Assembly: GCF_009707545.1 (NCBI RefSeq)
Contig: NZ_WLYK01000009.1
Location: 351,555-415,554, forward strand
Origin: Nakamurella alba
Lineage (GTDB): Bacteria > Actinomycetota > Actinomycetes > Mycobacteriales > Nakamurellaceae
Length of the DNA stretch: 64,000 nucleotides
Direction: 5' to 3'
The notes under the pieces were generated by a model. That model saw nothing but the letters and a program-made list of their open reading frames with translations. It had not been told where the DNA came from and made no database searches. Of the stretch, positions 22,295 to 32,218 are shown in pieces (position 1 is the first letter of the stretch; each line of letters opens with the position of its first letter). The position numbers and the translations under genes are program-made.

Positions 22295-23830
22295 ATGCCC
22301 CGCACCAGGACGACCGGGATCCTGCTCGCACTCGCGGCGTTGATCGGCGGCCTGACCGCCGGTCCCGTTGCGCCCGCCGGGGCTGCACCGGCAATGTCCG
22401 CACCAGCTGTGGCCGCCGCGGTCTCGTCGACCCCGACACTGCGGTCCTGGGTCCTGCACCAGACGAAGCTGGTCGCCAATCACTACTTCTCGAGCAGCGC
22501 GACCAACGGCTGGAGCTGGGCCACCTACTTCCAGGGCAACCAGGCGCTGTACGGGACGGCGGGCGACGACGCCTACCTGAACCGCTCGATCACCTGGGGC
22601 ACCGCGAACCGGTGGGTGCTGGGCACCGAACTGCCGGTGGCGGACCGGTTCACCGCCGGCCAGGTATACATGGACACCTACGGCGGGGTCGGCGGGCGGA
22701 TCGCCGAGAACGAACGGGCAGTGACCGCGCGGCTGTCCGGCGACAACCGGTTGACCCCGTTCATCGACGGCATGTTCATGGTCCTGCCGGATTTCGCCAA
22801 GGTGCGGACCCGGACGAAGAACCAGGCGTACTCGACGAAGTTGCGCGACTACTTCGTCTTCGCGCGGGACGACGCCACCGGGTCTTTCCCGGGCAGTGGC
22901 CGGCCCGACTGCACCGGGTACCCCAAGGGTCTGCGCGATCCGGCGACGGGGTTGTGGTGGCGGGACTGCATCGCCAAGGGCCCCGCAGCGAACGGGGCCT
23001 TCTGGGGGCGCGGGAACGGCTGGGTGATGGCCTCGATGGCGCGGGTGCTCGGCGAACTGCCGGCGACCGATCCGTACCGCGGCGACTACGTGCAGGCGCT
23101 GACGACTCTCGCCGAGGCGCTGCGGCTCCGGCAGAGCAGCCAGGACGGCATGTGGCGCACCGATCTCGCGAACCCGGCGCGCTTTCCGGCGCCGGAGGTC
23201 AGCGCCTCGGCGTTGATCGCCTTCGGGATGGCGTACGGGATCCGCGCCGGGTTGCTGGACCGGTCGGTCTACGGGCCGGTGGTGGCCAGGGCGTGGAACG
23301 GGATCCGGCAGTTCATCGGGGCGGACGGGACGGTGTCGAACTGCCAGGACACCGGCTTCGAACCGGGTCCGATCGGCCGCACGCAGCCGTTCTGTGCCGG
23401 GGCGGTCGTGCTGGCTGGGTCCGAGATCTCCCTGCTGTATCCGGATCTCGCGCTGGGGCGCCCGGTGACGTCGGCGAGCGGCGGCAACCCGGCGTACCTG
23501 GTGGACGGCAACCGCAGCGCGGTGTGGGTCGCGGCCGCCGGGTACCCGCGCGGGGCGGTCGTCGACCTGGGCAGCACCAGGGTGGTGTCCAGCAGCTACC
23601 TGATCGGATATCTCGACCGGGCGTACAAGTACCGGATCGACGTCGCCACCGCCGGTCCGGCGGGACCGTGGCGGACGGTGCTGGACCGGACCGGCAACGT
23701 GGTGACCGGCTCGAACAACGAGTGGTTCGCCGATACCGCCGCCCGCTGGGTCCGGCTCACCGTCACCGGCGGACCGTCGGGCGTCAACCAGGTCAGCATC
23801 GAGGAGTTCGGCCTCTACCACGTCTGGTAG
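22295..23830 (+). CDS. Secreted GH88/105 unsaturated glucuronyl/rhamnogalacturonyl hydrolase with C-terminal F5/8-type domain
   Basis: A 511-residue protein: Sec signal (about 1-30), a GH88/105-like alpha6/alpha6 barrel (about 45-385) with VYMDTYGGVG, FIDGMFMVLP, WWRDCI and WGRGNGWVMASMARVLGEL, then a discoidin-like carbohydrate-binding domain (about 388-511; LALGRPVTSASGGNPAYLVDG and ARWVRLTVTG). GH105 enzymes hydrolyse the unsaturated uronic residue left by polysaccharide lyases, usually inside the cell; here it is exported. No lyase or sugar transporter is nearby, so the substrate (pectin, rhamnogalacturonan or other acidic glycan) is open. Start 22295 has only a weak AGG upstream. Confidence 0.82.
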   Translation: MPRTRTTGILLALAALIGGLTAGPVAPAGAAPAMSAPAVAAAVSSTPTLRSWVLHQTKLVANHYFSSSATNGWSWATYFQGNQALYGTAGDDAYLNRSITWGTANRWVLGTELPVADRFTAGQVYMDTYGGVGGRIAENERAVTARLSGDNRLTPFIDGMFMVLPDFAKVRTRTKNQAYSTKLRDYFVFARDDATGSFPGSGRPDCTGYPKGLRDPATGLWWRDCIAKGPAANGAFWGRGNGWVMASMARVLGELPATDPYRGDYVQALTTLAEALRLRQSSQDGMWRTDLANPARFPAPEVSASALIAFGMAYGIRAGLLDRSVYGPVVARAWNGIRQFIGADGTVSNCQDTGFEPGPIGRTQPFCAGAVVLAGSEISLLYPDLALGRPVTSASGGNPAYLVDGNRSAVWVAAAGYPRGAVVDLGSTRVVSSSYLIGYLDRAYKYRIDVATAGPAGPWRTVLDRTGNVVTGSNNEWFADTAARWVRLTVTGGPSGVNQVSIEEFGLYHVW

Positions 23831-23949
23831 CGCTCAGTGATCAGTTGCGAGGCAGACGTGTGGCAGAGCTGACATGCCGTGTCGCAGAGCCGTGATCGTT
23901 ACGGCGCTGGCGAGGATGACCTGACTGTCCCGTCCAGCAGGAGGTTCTC

Positions 23950-24471
23950 GTGCACATCCGGAACAAGGTCATCGCCGTCACCGTCGCGGCCGTCGCAGCG
24001 CTGGGCGGGGGTGGTTTCGCCCTCGGCAGCGCCATGGCCGCTGCGGCGCCCGGACCGCTGTCCCCCGCGGCGACGTTCACTCCGGTGGAGCCGTGCCGGC
24101 TCTACGACTCCCGGGTCGATCCGGGCGCCAAGATCGGGAACAGGGAATCCGTCGCGCTGGCCGCGCGCGGTGAATGTGGCATCGATCTGCAGGCCTCCGC
24201 GCTGGCGGTGACCGTGTCCGCCGTCGGTCCCACCGGCAACGGATACCTTCGTGTCGCCCCGGCGGCGGACGCCGGCGGCAGCGTGGTGCCGGGCGCGGGA
24301 GTGACGACGGTGTTGACCTACTCGGGCAACCAGAGCACGACCAGCGGCGCGGTCATTCCGCTGCGCTACCCCGACGCCGACGGTGCGGAGTTCTTCCTCA
24401 CCAACTACGGCGCGACCACCAACGTCGTGCTCGACGTGACGGGCTTCTACTCGCCGTTCGCCATTCCGTAA
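23950..24471 (+). CDS. Secreted protein of unknown function with a PCRLYDSR-type domain
   Basis: A 173-residue secreted protein with a Sec signal (about 1-31; AVAALGGGGFALGSAMAAAA) and one copy of an actinobacterial extracellular module whose hallmarks are F-x-P-x-x-PCRLYDSR at its start, NVVLDVTGFYSP at its end and a beta-rich body between. The two cysteines (PCR and GECG) may pair. The GTG at 23950 has AGGAGG 7 bases upstream. It may be a surface or polysaccharide-associated module, but function is unknown. A hairpin terminator follows. Confidence 0.82.
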   Translation: MHIRNKVIAVTVAAVAALGGGGFALGSAMAAAAPGPLSPAATFTPVEPCRLYDSRVDPGAKIGNRESVALAARGECGIDLQASALAVTVSAVGPTGNGYLRVAPAADAGGSVVPGAGVTTVLTYSGNQSTTSGAVIPLRYPDADGAEFFLTNYGATTNVVLDVTGFYSPFAIP

Positions 24472-24483
24472 GCGGCGATCCGA

Positions 24484-24516
24484 CGGCGGGGTGCTGCGGG
24501 AGCGGGCACCCCGCCG
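24484..24516 (+). terminator. Hairpin terminator after the 173-residue secreted protein gene
   Basis: Perfect 11-bp stem (24484-24494 with 24506-24516) and 11-base loop, 12 bases after the stop. The remaining 150 bases to the HNH gene stop hold nothing else I can support. Confidence 0.65.
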
Positions 24517-24671
24517 CCTGGCCGGTTCCCGGGTCAGTACGACGGGCCCCTGCGGCAGCGGGCACCTGCCGTGGTCGGCCGGGACCACTACGAACCCGTC
24601 GGGCGCGGTGCCGAGCGGGCGCCGGCCGAGCGGATGCCCAAGCTGCGGCGCGCCGACTACCCGACTCCCGT

Positions 24672-25412
24672 TCAGAACGGCGGGGTGTCGTCATCGTGGT
24701 CCTCGGGCTGCCAGGCGGGTTCCCACTCGCCGGGGTCGGTGATGGCGGGTGGGGGTCTTCGGGTGGTGCGGCCGAGGGCGCTGACCAGCGTCGCTGAACG
24801 GTCGTTGTGTTCGGTGATGGTCCAGGCGGTGAAGGTCTTCAATCGGTGGTGGAACCGGCAGAGCGGTCGGAGGTTGCGCAGGGTCGTCTTGCCGCCGGCG
24901 GCGGGATTGTTGTGGTCGAAGGGCTCGCCGTGGTCGACGTCGCAGCGTTCGGCTGTGCGGTTGCAGCCCACCCAGGAGCAGGTATGGGTCAGCAGCATGA
25001 CCTTGCGGCGCAGACTCCCGGGCGGGACATAGACGCGGTCGGACACCCCGACGGGTGCGCCGGTGTCCGGGTCGATCACCAGCAGAGTGACCGAGTTCGC
25101 GGCCTTCAGGAGCTGCCGGGCGAGGTCGGGCGAGATGCAGCCGAACCCGGACATGTCCCCCGGGTGGTCGGCCAGACCGGCGAGGGCTTCCAACGAGATG
25201 GTGATGACGCCGTTCCAGGGCAGCGCCGGGTTCACGGCGCGTTCCTGCCACACCGGAGCTCTCCACTTCTTGTCGGGCGGGCGGGGGGTGTCGGGGTCAT
25301 CGGGCGAGGTCGGTCCGAACGGAGGTGGGTCGCCGGGATCAGCGTCGCCGGGCTCCGGCCGGTCTCCGAGTGGCCCGCCTGATCGGTGTCGGGCGGCTCG
25401 TATTGTGAACAT
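24672..25412 (-). CDS. HNH endonuclease half of a split DUF222/HNH (13E12-type) gene
   Basis: A 246-residue frame that carries the C-terminal half of a DUF222-HNH protein: a Pro/Asp-rich linker (about 1-55), a conserved region (about 70-125; PWNGVITISLEALAGL) and an HNH domain (about 140-200; CSWVGCNRTAERCDVDHGEPFDHN is its CxxxxC-x5-CxxDH core, then LCRFHH). It is one frame off from the DUF222 half upstream, overlapping it by 181 bases. The ATG at 25412 has AGGAG 8 bases upstream, so separate translation is possible; the alternative is a frameshift that broke a fused gene or a sequencing error. Confidence 0.75.
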   Translation of the reverse strand: MFTIRAARHRSGGPLGDRPEPGDADPGDPPPFGPTSPDDPDTPRPPDKKWRAPVWQERAVNPALPWNGVITISLEALAGLADHPGDMSGFGCISPDLARQLLKAANSVTLLVIDPDTGAPVGVSDRVYVPPGSLRRKVMLLTHTCSWVGCNRTAERCDVDHGEPFDHNNPAAGGKTTLRNLRPLCRFHHRLKTFTAWTITEHNDRSATLVSALGRTTRRPPPAITDPGEWEPAWQPEDHDDDTPPF

Positions 25413-27544
25413 CCAGTGCGCTCCTGGGCCAGCGGATGTTCAGAATCGCAACGGTTCTCGGGCTCAGAACCCGCCGCTGCAGCGATGTCCGCGGGTCGCC
25501 TGTCCGGTGTCTCGGCGGTGTCGCGGCCGGCTCCGATTTCAGCGTTGTCGTCGTCCTGAGGGTGACCGTCGACGGCCACGTCGGCTGGATCATCGGACTC
25601 ACCTTCGTTCTCGGAGCCGTCACCCACCGAGCTCTGGTCGACAGCCACGTCGGCTGGTGCATCGGACACACCCGTGTTGTCGGGGCCGTCACCCACAGAG
25701 AACATGTTGACAGCCCCGTCGGTATCACTGTCAGCGTCGATACCTGGGGAGTCCTCGGCGTTGTCGACGGCTTCTGAGACATCAGCCGCAACGGCGTCGG
25801 AGGGATCGGTGTCCGTGCCGACCGAACCGGTGTCGGCCCTGGCGGTTCCGGAGGTGTCGCCGTCCGACTGGTATCCGGCGTCCGCGGCGGACTCGGACAC
25901 CAGATCGTCGGACTCATCGCCCGCCGTTTCATCGCCCTCATCCTCAACGGCATCGACGGCATCGCCGTCCGGCTCCCTGCCCGCTGTCCCATCGATACTG
26001 TCGCCCACGTCGGCGATGTCGTCGATGTCGGCAGTATCGCAGTCCGCCTCCTCGACGACGGACTCATCCTCATCATCGGACCCTGGTACGGCTGCATCGG
26101 CAACACGATCATCCGGCTCTCCGCCCTCGGTCTCATCAGCGAGATCGGCGGCGGCAACTGGTTCATCGACGACGTCCTCGTACTCATCGTCGTCGGGCAT
26201 GTCTCCGCCGGCGGCGACGTGTGCGGCGGCAGCGAGGATCTCACGGAGGTCGATGGTGCCGTGGGTGTGGAGCTGTTCGAAGATCGCAGCGAACGCATCC
26301 GCCCGGCACTGCTCCAGCGTGCGGCCGCCGGCGTTGCCCATGGTGCGGGCGATCTGATCGACCAGCTGCTGCACCAGCTGGGCATTCTCGGCGGTCAGGT
26401 CCGCGTAGAACCGGGCCATCGCCCCGTCCAGGTCGTAGCGGCCGGTGCAACGTCGGTTGAAGGCACGCTTCTCCGCCTCCGCCGCGTCCTCGGGTTCCAG
26501 GTCGGTGACGATCCGTTTGAGCAGGTACTCCAGCTTCGCCGGCGCCAGCCTCGGGGCGATCTTCAACGCCCGGCGTTCGAACTCGCACCACAAGGCGAGG
26601 TCGTTCAGCTTGCACGCGTACTTGTGGATCATCGACGCCCGGGTCTGATCCAGCACACCCTCACGCAAGAGCTCGAGGGTGTCGGGCAACTCCCTGACCA
26701 GGGCAAGGGCCCGCTGCACATAGATGTTCCCCGACTTGGGCGAGAGCACCAGCGCCGCGACGATCTCGCCACCTGCCATGTCCTGCCGGGCCTTGGCCTG
26801 CTCCAGGGTGTCCATCAGGTCGAAGAACTCCGCCTGCGAATCCGGGTTCGACGCCCGCAGATCGTAGACCCGCTCCGCGGCAGGGTCCTCACCCGCAGCG
26901 GAGTTTTGGCCGGCGGTACTGTCTTGACCGGCGGCGCCATCCCGACCAGCAGCGCCTTCATGATCATCAGCGTTGCCCTGACCAGCACCGGCGCCGACAC
27001 CCGAGCCGGTGTCCTCACCAACAGCGGAATCCTGACCAGCTGTGCTGTCCTGACCATCAGCGCAGTCCTGATCATCAGGGGCTCCATTACCCGTGCCGGT
27101 GCCCTCACCAATAGCGGAATCCTGACCATCAGCGCTGTCCTGATCAGCACCAGTGCTCTCGCCATCGACACCCTGACCACCGGGGCCCTCACCTGCGGCG
27201 CTGCCAGCACGGCGAGAATCCTCTCCCGCGGCGTGCCGGCCAGGTGCGTCCTGATCGGCGGCGGAGCCCTCATCCGCGCCGGTGTCCCTGGCGTGCTTGG
27301 CGTGCTTGGCGTGCTTGGCGGGGTGCTTGAGCAGACCCTCGGCGGAGGGGATCACACCGGGCTCGGCCAGCCGGACCATCCACCCCTGCATCACGGCCTG
27401 CAGGTACGAGATCGCCTGGTAGCCCGCGGCAATCCCATCGATCACCGTCCGGCCGGACAGCTCGGCAGGGTCAAGGGTGGACAGTGCACGCAGCGCGTCT
27501 TCTGCGCGCTGCGCTGCCGGCGCCGTCTCCGACGATGCTGTCAT
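25232..27544 (-). CDS. DUF222-domain protein with very acidic extension (N-terminal half of a split DUF222/HNH gene)
   Basis: A 770-residue frame. The DUF222 domain lies at about 10-420 but is interrupted near 75-210 by a low-complexity D/G/A/Q insertion (GQDSADGQDSA-type repeats; a 9-bp DNA repeat at 27291-27317 gives KHAKHAKHA). After DUF222 comes about 250 residues of hyper-acidic D/E/A/G/S sequence, with a duplicated DDPADVAVD-type module, then a tail (about 700-770) that looks like the out-of-frame HNH linker. The ATG at 27544 has GAAGGGG upstream. In relatives DUF222 and HNH are one polypeptide, so the stop at 25232 probably follows a frame change near 25330-25440. The family is also the 13E12 repeat family of mycobacteria. 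Confidence 0.72.
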   Translation of the reverse strand: MTASSETAPAAQRAEDALRALSTLDPAELSGRTVIDGIAAGYQAISYLQAVMQGWMVRLAEPGVIPSAEGLLKHPAKHAKHAKHARDTGADEGSAADQDAPGRHAAGEDSRRAGSAAGEGPGGQGVDGESTGADQDSADGQDSAIGEGTGTGNGAPDDQDCADGQDSTAGQDSAVGEDTGSGVGAGAGQGNADDHEGAAGRDGAAGQDSTAGQNSAAGEDPAAERVYDLRASNPDSQAEFFDLMDTLEQAKARQDMAGGEIVAALVLSPKSGNIYVQRALALVRELPDTLELLREGVLDQTRASMIHKYACKLNDLALWCEFERRALKIAPRLAPAKLEYLLKRIVTDLEPEDAAEAEKRAFNRRCTGRYDLDGAMARFYADLTAENAQLVQQLVDQIARTMGNAGGRTLEQCRADAFAAIFEQLHTHGTIDLREILAAAAHVAAGGDMPDDDEYEDVVDEPVAAADLADETEGGEPDDRVADAAVPGSDDEDESVVEEADCDTADIDDIADVGDSIDGTAGREPDGDAVDAVEDEGDETAGDESDDLVSESAADAGYQSDGDTSGTARADTGSVGTDTDPSDAVAADVSEAVDNAEDSPGIDADSDTDGAVNMFSVGDGPDNTGVSDAPADVAVDQSSVGDGSENEGESDDPADVAVDGHPQDDDNAEIGAGRDTAETPDRRPADIAAAAGSEPENRCDSEHPLAQERTGCSQYEPPDTDQAGHSETGRSPATLIPATHLRSDRPRPMTPTPPARPTRSGELRCGRNAP

Positions 27545-28201
27545 GAATGCCACCCCTTCCGCCTGCGCCAACCTGATCCGCGAGATCCGTTGTGTCCACC
27601 TCCCCCCGGAGGTCACTGATTCGAGACTACCAGGCCAGCAGTATTTTTAGGCAGTTTGTCCACAACTACTTCGCTCCGCGACCACCCGTCAACCCGCCGT
27701 GGTCGACCCCGGCAGCCGGCATCACGGGCTCGGTGGGAGCGGCGCCGGGCCGTTCACGACCCATCGCAGGTCCACTGAACCTGCGCGGTCGCGATGTCCC
27801 GCAGCATGGCCGATCCCACCGACAGCCGGCTCCTCGACGGTCGGGACCTGCTGCGCCCGACCCGCCGACGCCGTCCTCAGATGGCCTACCCCGCTCCCAC
27901 AGGCTGGTCCGCCGACCAGAACCGACTGCCGAGCAACAGCTCTCACGAAGGCAGATGTCCGCCTCGGACGACCCTGCCGGCTGATCGGTCGACCACCGAC
28001 CCCTCCCCCGACCCGAGCGCCGCCTCGATCTCCGGCAGCCGGGCGCGTCCGCGCCCGTCGACCCGGCCGCCACGGTCGTCATCAACGAGGTCTACTGCGG
28101 TGGCGGCAACAGCGGTGCCACCCTGACGCGACCGGAGAACCAACGCAATTCCCCGTGCGTCGGACATAGCCAAACACGCTCTCACCTGCGACGATCACGC
28201 G
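27545..28201. other. 657-base gene-poor stretch between the DUF222 and VOC genes
   Basis: No intact gene is supported. A locally AT-rich segment near 27640-27660 may be the DUF222 promoter. The only recognisable coding trace is a fragment of a secreted lamin-tail nuclease (28045-28125). Overlapping ORFs on both strands lack domains and codon bias. Confidence 0.5.
28045..28125 (+). pseudogene. Fossil fragment of a secreted lamin-tail (LTD) nuclease-type gene
   Basis: In one frame this stretch encodes ASAPVDPAA followed by VVINEVYCGGGNSGA. This closely matches the mature N-terminus of secreted LTD/ExeM-type nucleases, whose hallmark is V-V-I-x-E-V-Y-x-GGGNSGA just after the signal-peptide AxA site. 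The frame has a stop upstream at 27982 and loses family similarity after ATL. I infer a deletion remnant, because upstream signal and downstream nuclease sequence are both absent. Confidence 0.55.
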
Positions 28202-28585
28202 ATGCGAAGTCGTTCGCGCGACATGTGGTGGGGTACGGCGATCGAGGCGCCCGATCCGGGCGCACTCGCGGTGTTCTACGCCCGGCTGCTGGGCTGGGAA
28301 GTGGTGCAGATGGCGGAGGACCAGGCGATCGTGACGCCGCCACAACCGGGGGTCTACATGGTGTTCCAGCGCGCGGAGGACTGGACCGCGCCGGTCTGGC
28401 CGCCCGTCCCCGGCGCCCAGCGGCCGATGATGCACCTGGACTTCGAGGTCGGCGACCTGGAAGAGGCAGTGGGCGAGGCGATCTCGTTCGGCGCCACCCT
28501 CGCGGAGGACCAGCCGCAGGAGCGCGTGCGGGTGATGTTCGACCCGGCGGGCCACCCGTTCTGCCTCTGCCTCGACGGCGACTGA
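28202..28585 (+). CDS. VOC/glyoxalase-bleomycin-resistance family protein
   Basis: A 127-residue single VOC module. It starts with MWWGTAIEAPDPGALAVFYA, has GWEVVQM and the internal MMHLDFEVGDLEEAV repeat, and ends with FDPAGHPFCLCL. Such proteins bind metals and act as lyases, dioxygenases or drug-sequestering proteins; metal ligands and substrate are not clear here. No Shine-Dalgarno precedes the ATG at 28202; the ATG at 28223 could be the true start because the family motif begins there. An IS110-like remnant starts 3 bases after its stop. Confidence 0.82.
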   Translation: MRSRSRDMWWGTAIEAPDPGALAVFYARLLGWEVVQMAEDQAIVTPPQPGVYMVFQRAEDWTAPVWPPVPGAQRPMMHLDFEVGDLEEAVGEAISFGATLAEDQPQERVRVMFDPAGHPFCLCLDGD

Positions 28586-28588
28586 TCG

Positions 28589-29431
<843 letters not shown>

Positions 29432-29464
29432 CAAGCCCGGCCGAGCCCAGCCCCGCCGCACCGA

Positions 29465-29752
29465 TCAGCTCAGCCGCTCCGTCAGGTGCACGACGACGTC
29501 GTCACCGTCGGTCTTCCCGATGGTCTTGCGGATCGCCGCGGCCACCGGCAGCTTGTGGGTGCCGTCGCCGAGCGCCATGAACGCACCACGGAAGGGCGTC
29601 CCGTCGACGGTGCCGGCCACCTTGACCAGTCCCCTGGTCCCGAAGATCGCCGCGGAGTCGGGCAGCTGCACGCAGGTCCAGGTGTCACCCTCCCGCACCC
29701 GGCCCAGGGTGGCGGTGAAGGTGATGTCCAACGGTCCGGCGTTGCTCCCCAT
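29465..29752 (-). CDS. DUF1905-family small beta protein
   Basis: A 95-residue protein with the DUF1905 pattern: [22 protein letters not shown] at the N-terminus, [20 protein letters not shown] in the middle and [19 protein letters not shown] at the end. Function is unknown; the fold is a small beta barrel. ATG 29752. It lies 14 bases after the MFS gene stop and may be co-transcribed with it. Confidence 0.85.
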   Translation of the reverse strand: MGSNAGPLDITFTATLGRVREGDTWTCVQLPDSAAIFGTRGLVKVAGTVDGTPFRGAFMALGDGTHKLPVAAAIRKTIGKTDGDDVVVHLTERLS

Positions 29753-29766
29753 CGAAGCAGCCTGCC

Positions 29767-31125
29767 TCAGTCGACCTCCGCAGGCAAGGGACGACCGCCC
29801 CGGAACCGAGTGGCCACCAGGGCGATGGCGACGGCCACCACCAGGGGCATCCAGAACGGCATGGCAGCAACAGTTGTCGTCCAGCCGGCCGACCCGATGA
29901 CGAGCACCAGCACGGCCACGCCGATGGCACCGCCCAGCTGGTTCATCACGAAGAGGATGGTCCCTGCGGTCGGCGCCGACTCCGCCGGCAGGCTGCGGTA
30001 CATGGCCGTCACGGTCGGGCTGGCCACCGCCCCCAACCCGAGTCCGACGACCAGGTCGACGACGACGAAGACGACGACCGGCAGCCCGGGGCCACCGATC
30101 AGCAGAATCCCGAACCCCGCGGCGGCGAGCAGTGCGCCGGAGATGACCAGGGCGCGCGGATCCATCCGGTCGGCCAGTGCCCCGGCGATCGGCATGACAA
30201 CGAGAGTGCCCACGCCGTAGGGGATCAGCAGCAGGCCGGCGGTCAGCGCGGACAGCCCGGCGACGTCCTGGAAGTACTGCGGGACGGCGAAGAAGACCGG
30301 GTACACGGCGGCACCGACGAGCGCCATGACCACCACGGGAGCGGTGAACCCCCGCTGCCGGAACACCGAGACGTCAACGATGGCAGATGATCTCCGACGC
30401 AGCGACCACCACACGAAGACCGCCAGCACCAGCACACCGACGACCAGCGTCGGCAGGAAGCGCACGGTGATGCCGTGCAGCACGCCGACCAGTCCGACCG
30501 AGAGCAGCAGCAGTCCGACCAGGTCCAGCCGACCGGTTCCGGGCTCGCGACCCCGGACCACGACGAAGGAGGCGAGCAGCACCAGCACCCCCGCACCGAG
30601 CACCACCCAGAACGAGCTCCGCCAGCCGGAAGTGGCGACCAGGGCGCCACCGAGGAACGGTCCGGCCAGCGGCCCGATCGCCATGACCGCGGACACCACA
30701 CCCATCATCCGGCCGACCCGATCACGCCCGGCCGCCTGCGCCAGCGCACTCAGCATCACGGGTTCCAGTGCGCCGCCTGCACCCTGCACCGCACGGGCCA
30801 CCACCAGCCATCCGAGGGACGGCGCGAGTGCACTGCCGGCGGCGCCGACGAGGAACAGCGACAGCGAGACCAGCCAGGTCCGGCGCAGTCCGAACCGGAC
30901 ACTCGCCCAGCCGCCGACCGGGATGCTGATCGCCGAGACCAGCAGGTACGCCGTGGTCACTGCCTGCCCCGACGCGACCGTGACACCGAACTCGCCCGAG
31001 ATCGCCGGCAGGGTCACGCCGGTCATCGTCGTACCGAGCAGAGCCAGCAGTCCGCCCGCGACCAGCACCGACGCCAGCAGCGGCAACCTCGGAGTGAACT
31101 CATAAGTTCTCTGATCTGAATTCAT
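29767..31125 (-). CDS. MFS drug exporter, DHA2/EmrB type
   Basis: A 452-residue membrane protein with about 12-14 hydrophobic helices. [15 protein letters not shown] is motif [18 protein letters not shown] is motif C-like region, and the order fits DHA2-type multidrug efflux. It is divergent from a TetR regulator with 56 bases between, the standard repressor/pump layout. Start ATG 31125. Substrate unknown. Confidence 0.88.
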   Translation of the reverse strand: MNSDQRTYEFTPRLPLLASVLVAGGLLALLGTTMTGVTLPAISGEFGVTVASGQAVTTAYLLVSAISIPVGGWASVRFGLRRTWLVSLSLFLVGAAGSALAPSLGWLVVARAVQGAGGALEPVMLSALAQAAGRDRVGRMMGVVSAVMAIGPLAGPFLGGALVATSGWRSSFWVVLGAGVLVLLASFVVVRGREPGTGRLDLVGLLLLSVGLVGVLHGITVRFLPTLVVGVLVLAVFVWWSLRRRSSAIVDVSVFRQRGFTAPVVVMALVGAAVYPVFFAVPQYFQDVAGLSALTAGLLLIPYGVGTLVVMPIAGALADRMDPRALVISGALLAAAGFGILLIGGPGLPVVVFVVVDLVVGLGLGAVASPTVTAMYRSLPAESAPTAGTILFVMNQLGGAIGVAVLVLVIGSAGWTTTVAAMPFWMPLVVAVAIALVATRFRGGRPLPAEVD

Positions 31126-31181
31126 GCGTTCAACTGTACGCCTGAGTTCAGTTCACGCAACGTCTTGGTAAGATCGGTCCC
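31126..31181. promoter_or_regulatory. Divergent TetR/MFS promoter with GTTCA repeats
   Basis: The 56-base gap carries three GTTCA direct repeats within 31133-31155 and TAAGAT at 31169-31174, 7 bases before the TetR ATG. The TetR transcript is probably leaderless. The GTTCA cluster is the likely TetR binding area. Confidence 0.5.
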
Positions 31182-31781
31182 ATGACGGCACCACCTGACC
31201 GCGGCACCCGCATCCTCGAGGCGGCCCTGGCCGTGTTCGGCCGGGACGGTTTCGCCGACGGCAGCGTGGACGACATCGCCCGGACCGCCGGGGTCGCGAA
31301 GCCGACCGTCTACAGCCGGTTCGGCGACAAGGGGGCCCTGTTCGTCAGCGCGATGGCCCTGGGCGCGGAGAAGGCGAACCGGCGGATCGAGCAGGTCATT
31401 GGCGAGCTCGACACCCGGACCGCAGACCTGCGGGCAGCGCTCGAGCGGCTCGGGTTCGCGCTGTCCGAGTGCATGGTGTCGGAGGAGGGCTCGGCCGTGG
31501 TGCGACTGCAGGTCTCGGAGGGGCGCCGCTTCCAGCAGCTGGCGGATCAGGATCGCCGCGAGGCCCATCTCGAGCTGCTGGCCGGCAAGCTCGCACTGCT
31601 GTCGTCCGCGGGCAGGCTGCAGATCCCGGATCCGCACCGTGCGGCCCGCCAGCTGATGGCGCTGGTGACGGCCGACGCCATCGCGCTCAGCGGCACCGGC
31701 ACCCGGCCGCTCTCCGAGGACCAGATCGACGCACCGGTCCGCGCCGGGGTCGACCTGTTCCTGACCGCCTATGGGTCTTAG
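31182..31781 (+). CDS. TetR-family regulator divergent from the MFS pump
   Basis: A 199-residue regulator with a canonical TetR helix-turn-helix (about 8-54; ILEAALAVFGRDGFADGSVD and IARTAGVAKPTVYSRFGDKG) and a helical ligand domain behind it resembling the AcrR C-terminal type. It is expected to repress the divergent pump gene and itself. No Shine-Dalgarno; TAAGAT sits 7 bases before ATG. Its stop overlaps the stop of the convergent HNH-like gene by four bases (31778-31781). Confidence 0.9.
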   Translation: MTAPPDRGTRILEAALAVFGRDGFADGSVDDIARTAGVAKPTVYSRFGDKGALFVSAMALGAEKANRRIEQVIGELDTRTADLRAALERLGFALSECMVSEEGSAVVRLQVSEGRRFQQLADQDRREAHLELLAGKLALLSSAGRLQIPDPHRAARQLMALVTADAIALSGTGTRPLSEDQIDAPVRAGVDLFLTAYGS

Positions 31782-32218
31782 ACGGTCAGCACCAGCAGGT
31801 GCTGGCCGCCCCCGGCCTCGACCGAGCAGCGGATCTGCAGGTCCGGCGCCAGCCGGGACATCCGGTCGGTGAGCCAGTCGGCGAGCTCCCGGCCCTCCGC
31901 CGCACCCGGGCAGCGACCGACCACCTCGCGACCGCCCTTGCGGCGCAACCGGTCCGCGGAGGTGAGCAGCACCGCGGGATCGGCGACCATGCCGTCGGCC
32001 GGCCAGCTGATCACCGGCGTCACCGCGCCCTTGCGGGTGTTGCACGCCCGGTGCGCCAGCCGCTCGACGGCGCCGGGCGCCTTCTTCTTCGAGGCGGTGA
32101 AGTAGCTGTCGACGCTCGGCCCGCGGGCGTCGTTCACCGAGCGGTCCGGATCGACCGGCTCGTCGCAGACCCAGCAGCGCCAGCCGTCGCGCTCCCCGAC
32201 CTCGTCCATGGTGGCCAT
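31778..32218 (-). CDS. HNH-like zinc-finger protein of unknown function
   Basis: A 146-residue protein. The N-terminal half has CWVCDEPVDPDRSVNDARGP and later LAHRACNTRKG, a CxxC plus H-x3-CN arrangement like HNH nucleases; the C-terminal half (about 85-146) has no recognised domain. A nuclease role is plausible but not proven. TAGCGT lies 7 bases before the ATG, mirroring the divergent small gene, so both may be leaderless. An internal ATG at 32209 is a less likely start. Confidence 0.75.
   Translation of the reverse strand: MATMDEVGERDGWRCWVCDEPVDPDRSVNDARGPSVDSYFTASKKKAPGAVERLAHRACNTRKGAVTPVISWPADGMVADPAVLLTSADRLRRKGGREVVGRCPGAAEGRELADWLTDRMSRLAPDLQIRCSVEAGGGQHLLVLTV

Noticed and set aside
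25674..26357. Long Ser/Ala/Thr-rich plus-strand ORF
   Set aside because: It is the antisense shadow of the Asp-rich region of the DUF222 gene; Asp codons on one strand give Ser/Val codons on the other.
27592..27984. 130-codon plus-strand ORF between DUF222 and the VOC gene
   Set aside because: No domain, low-complexity composition and overlap with equally long ORFs on both strands; no ribosome site.
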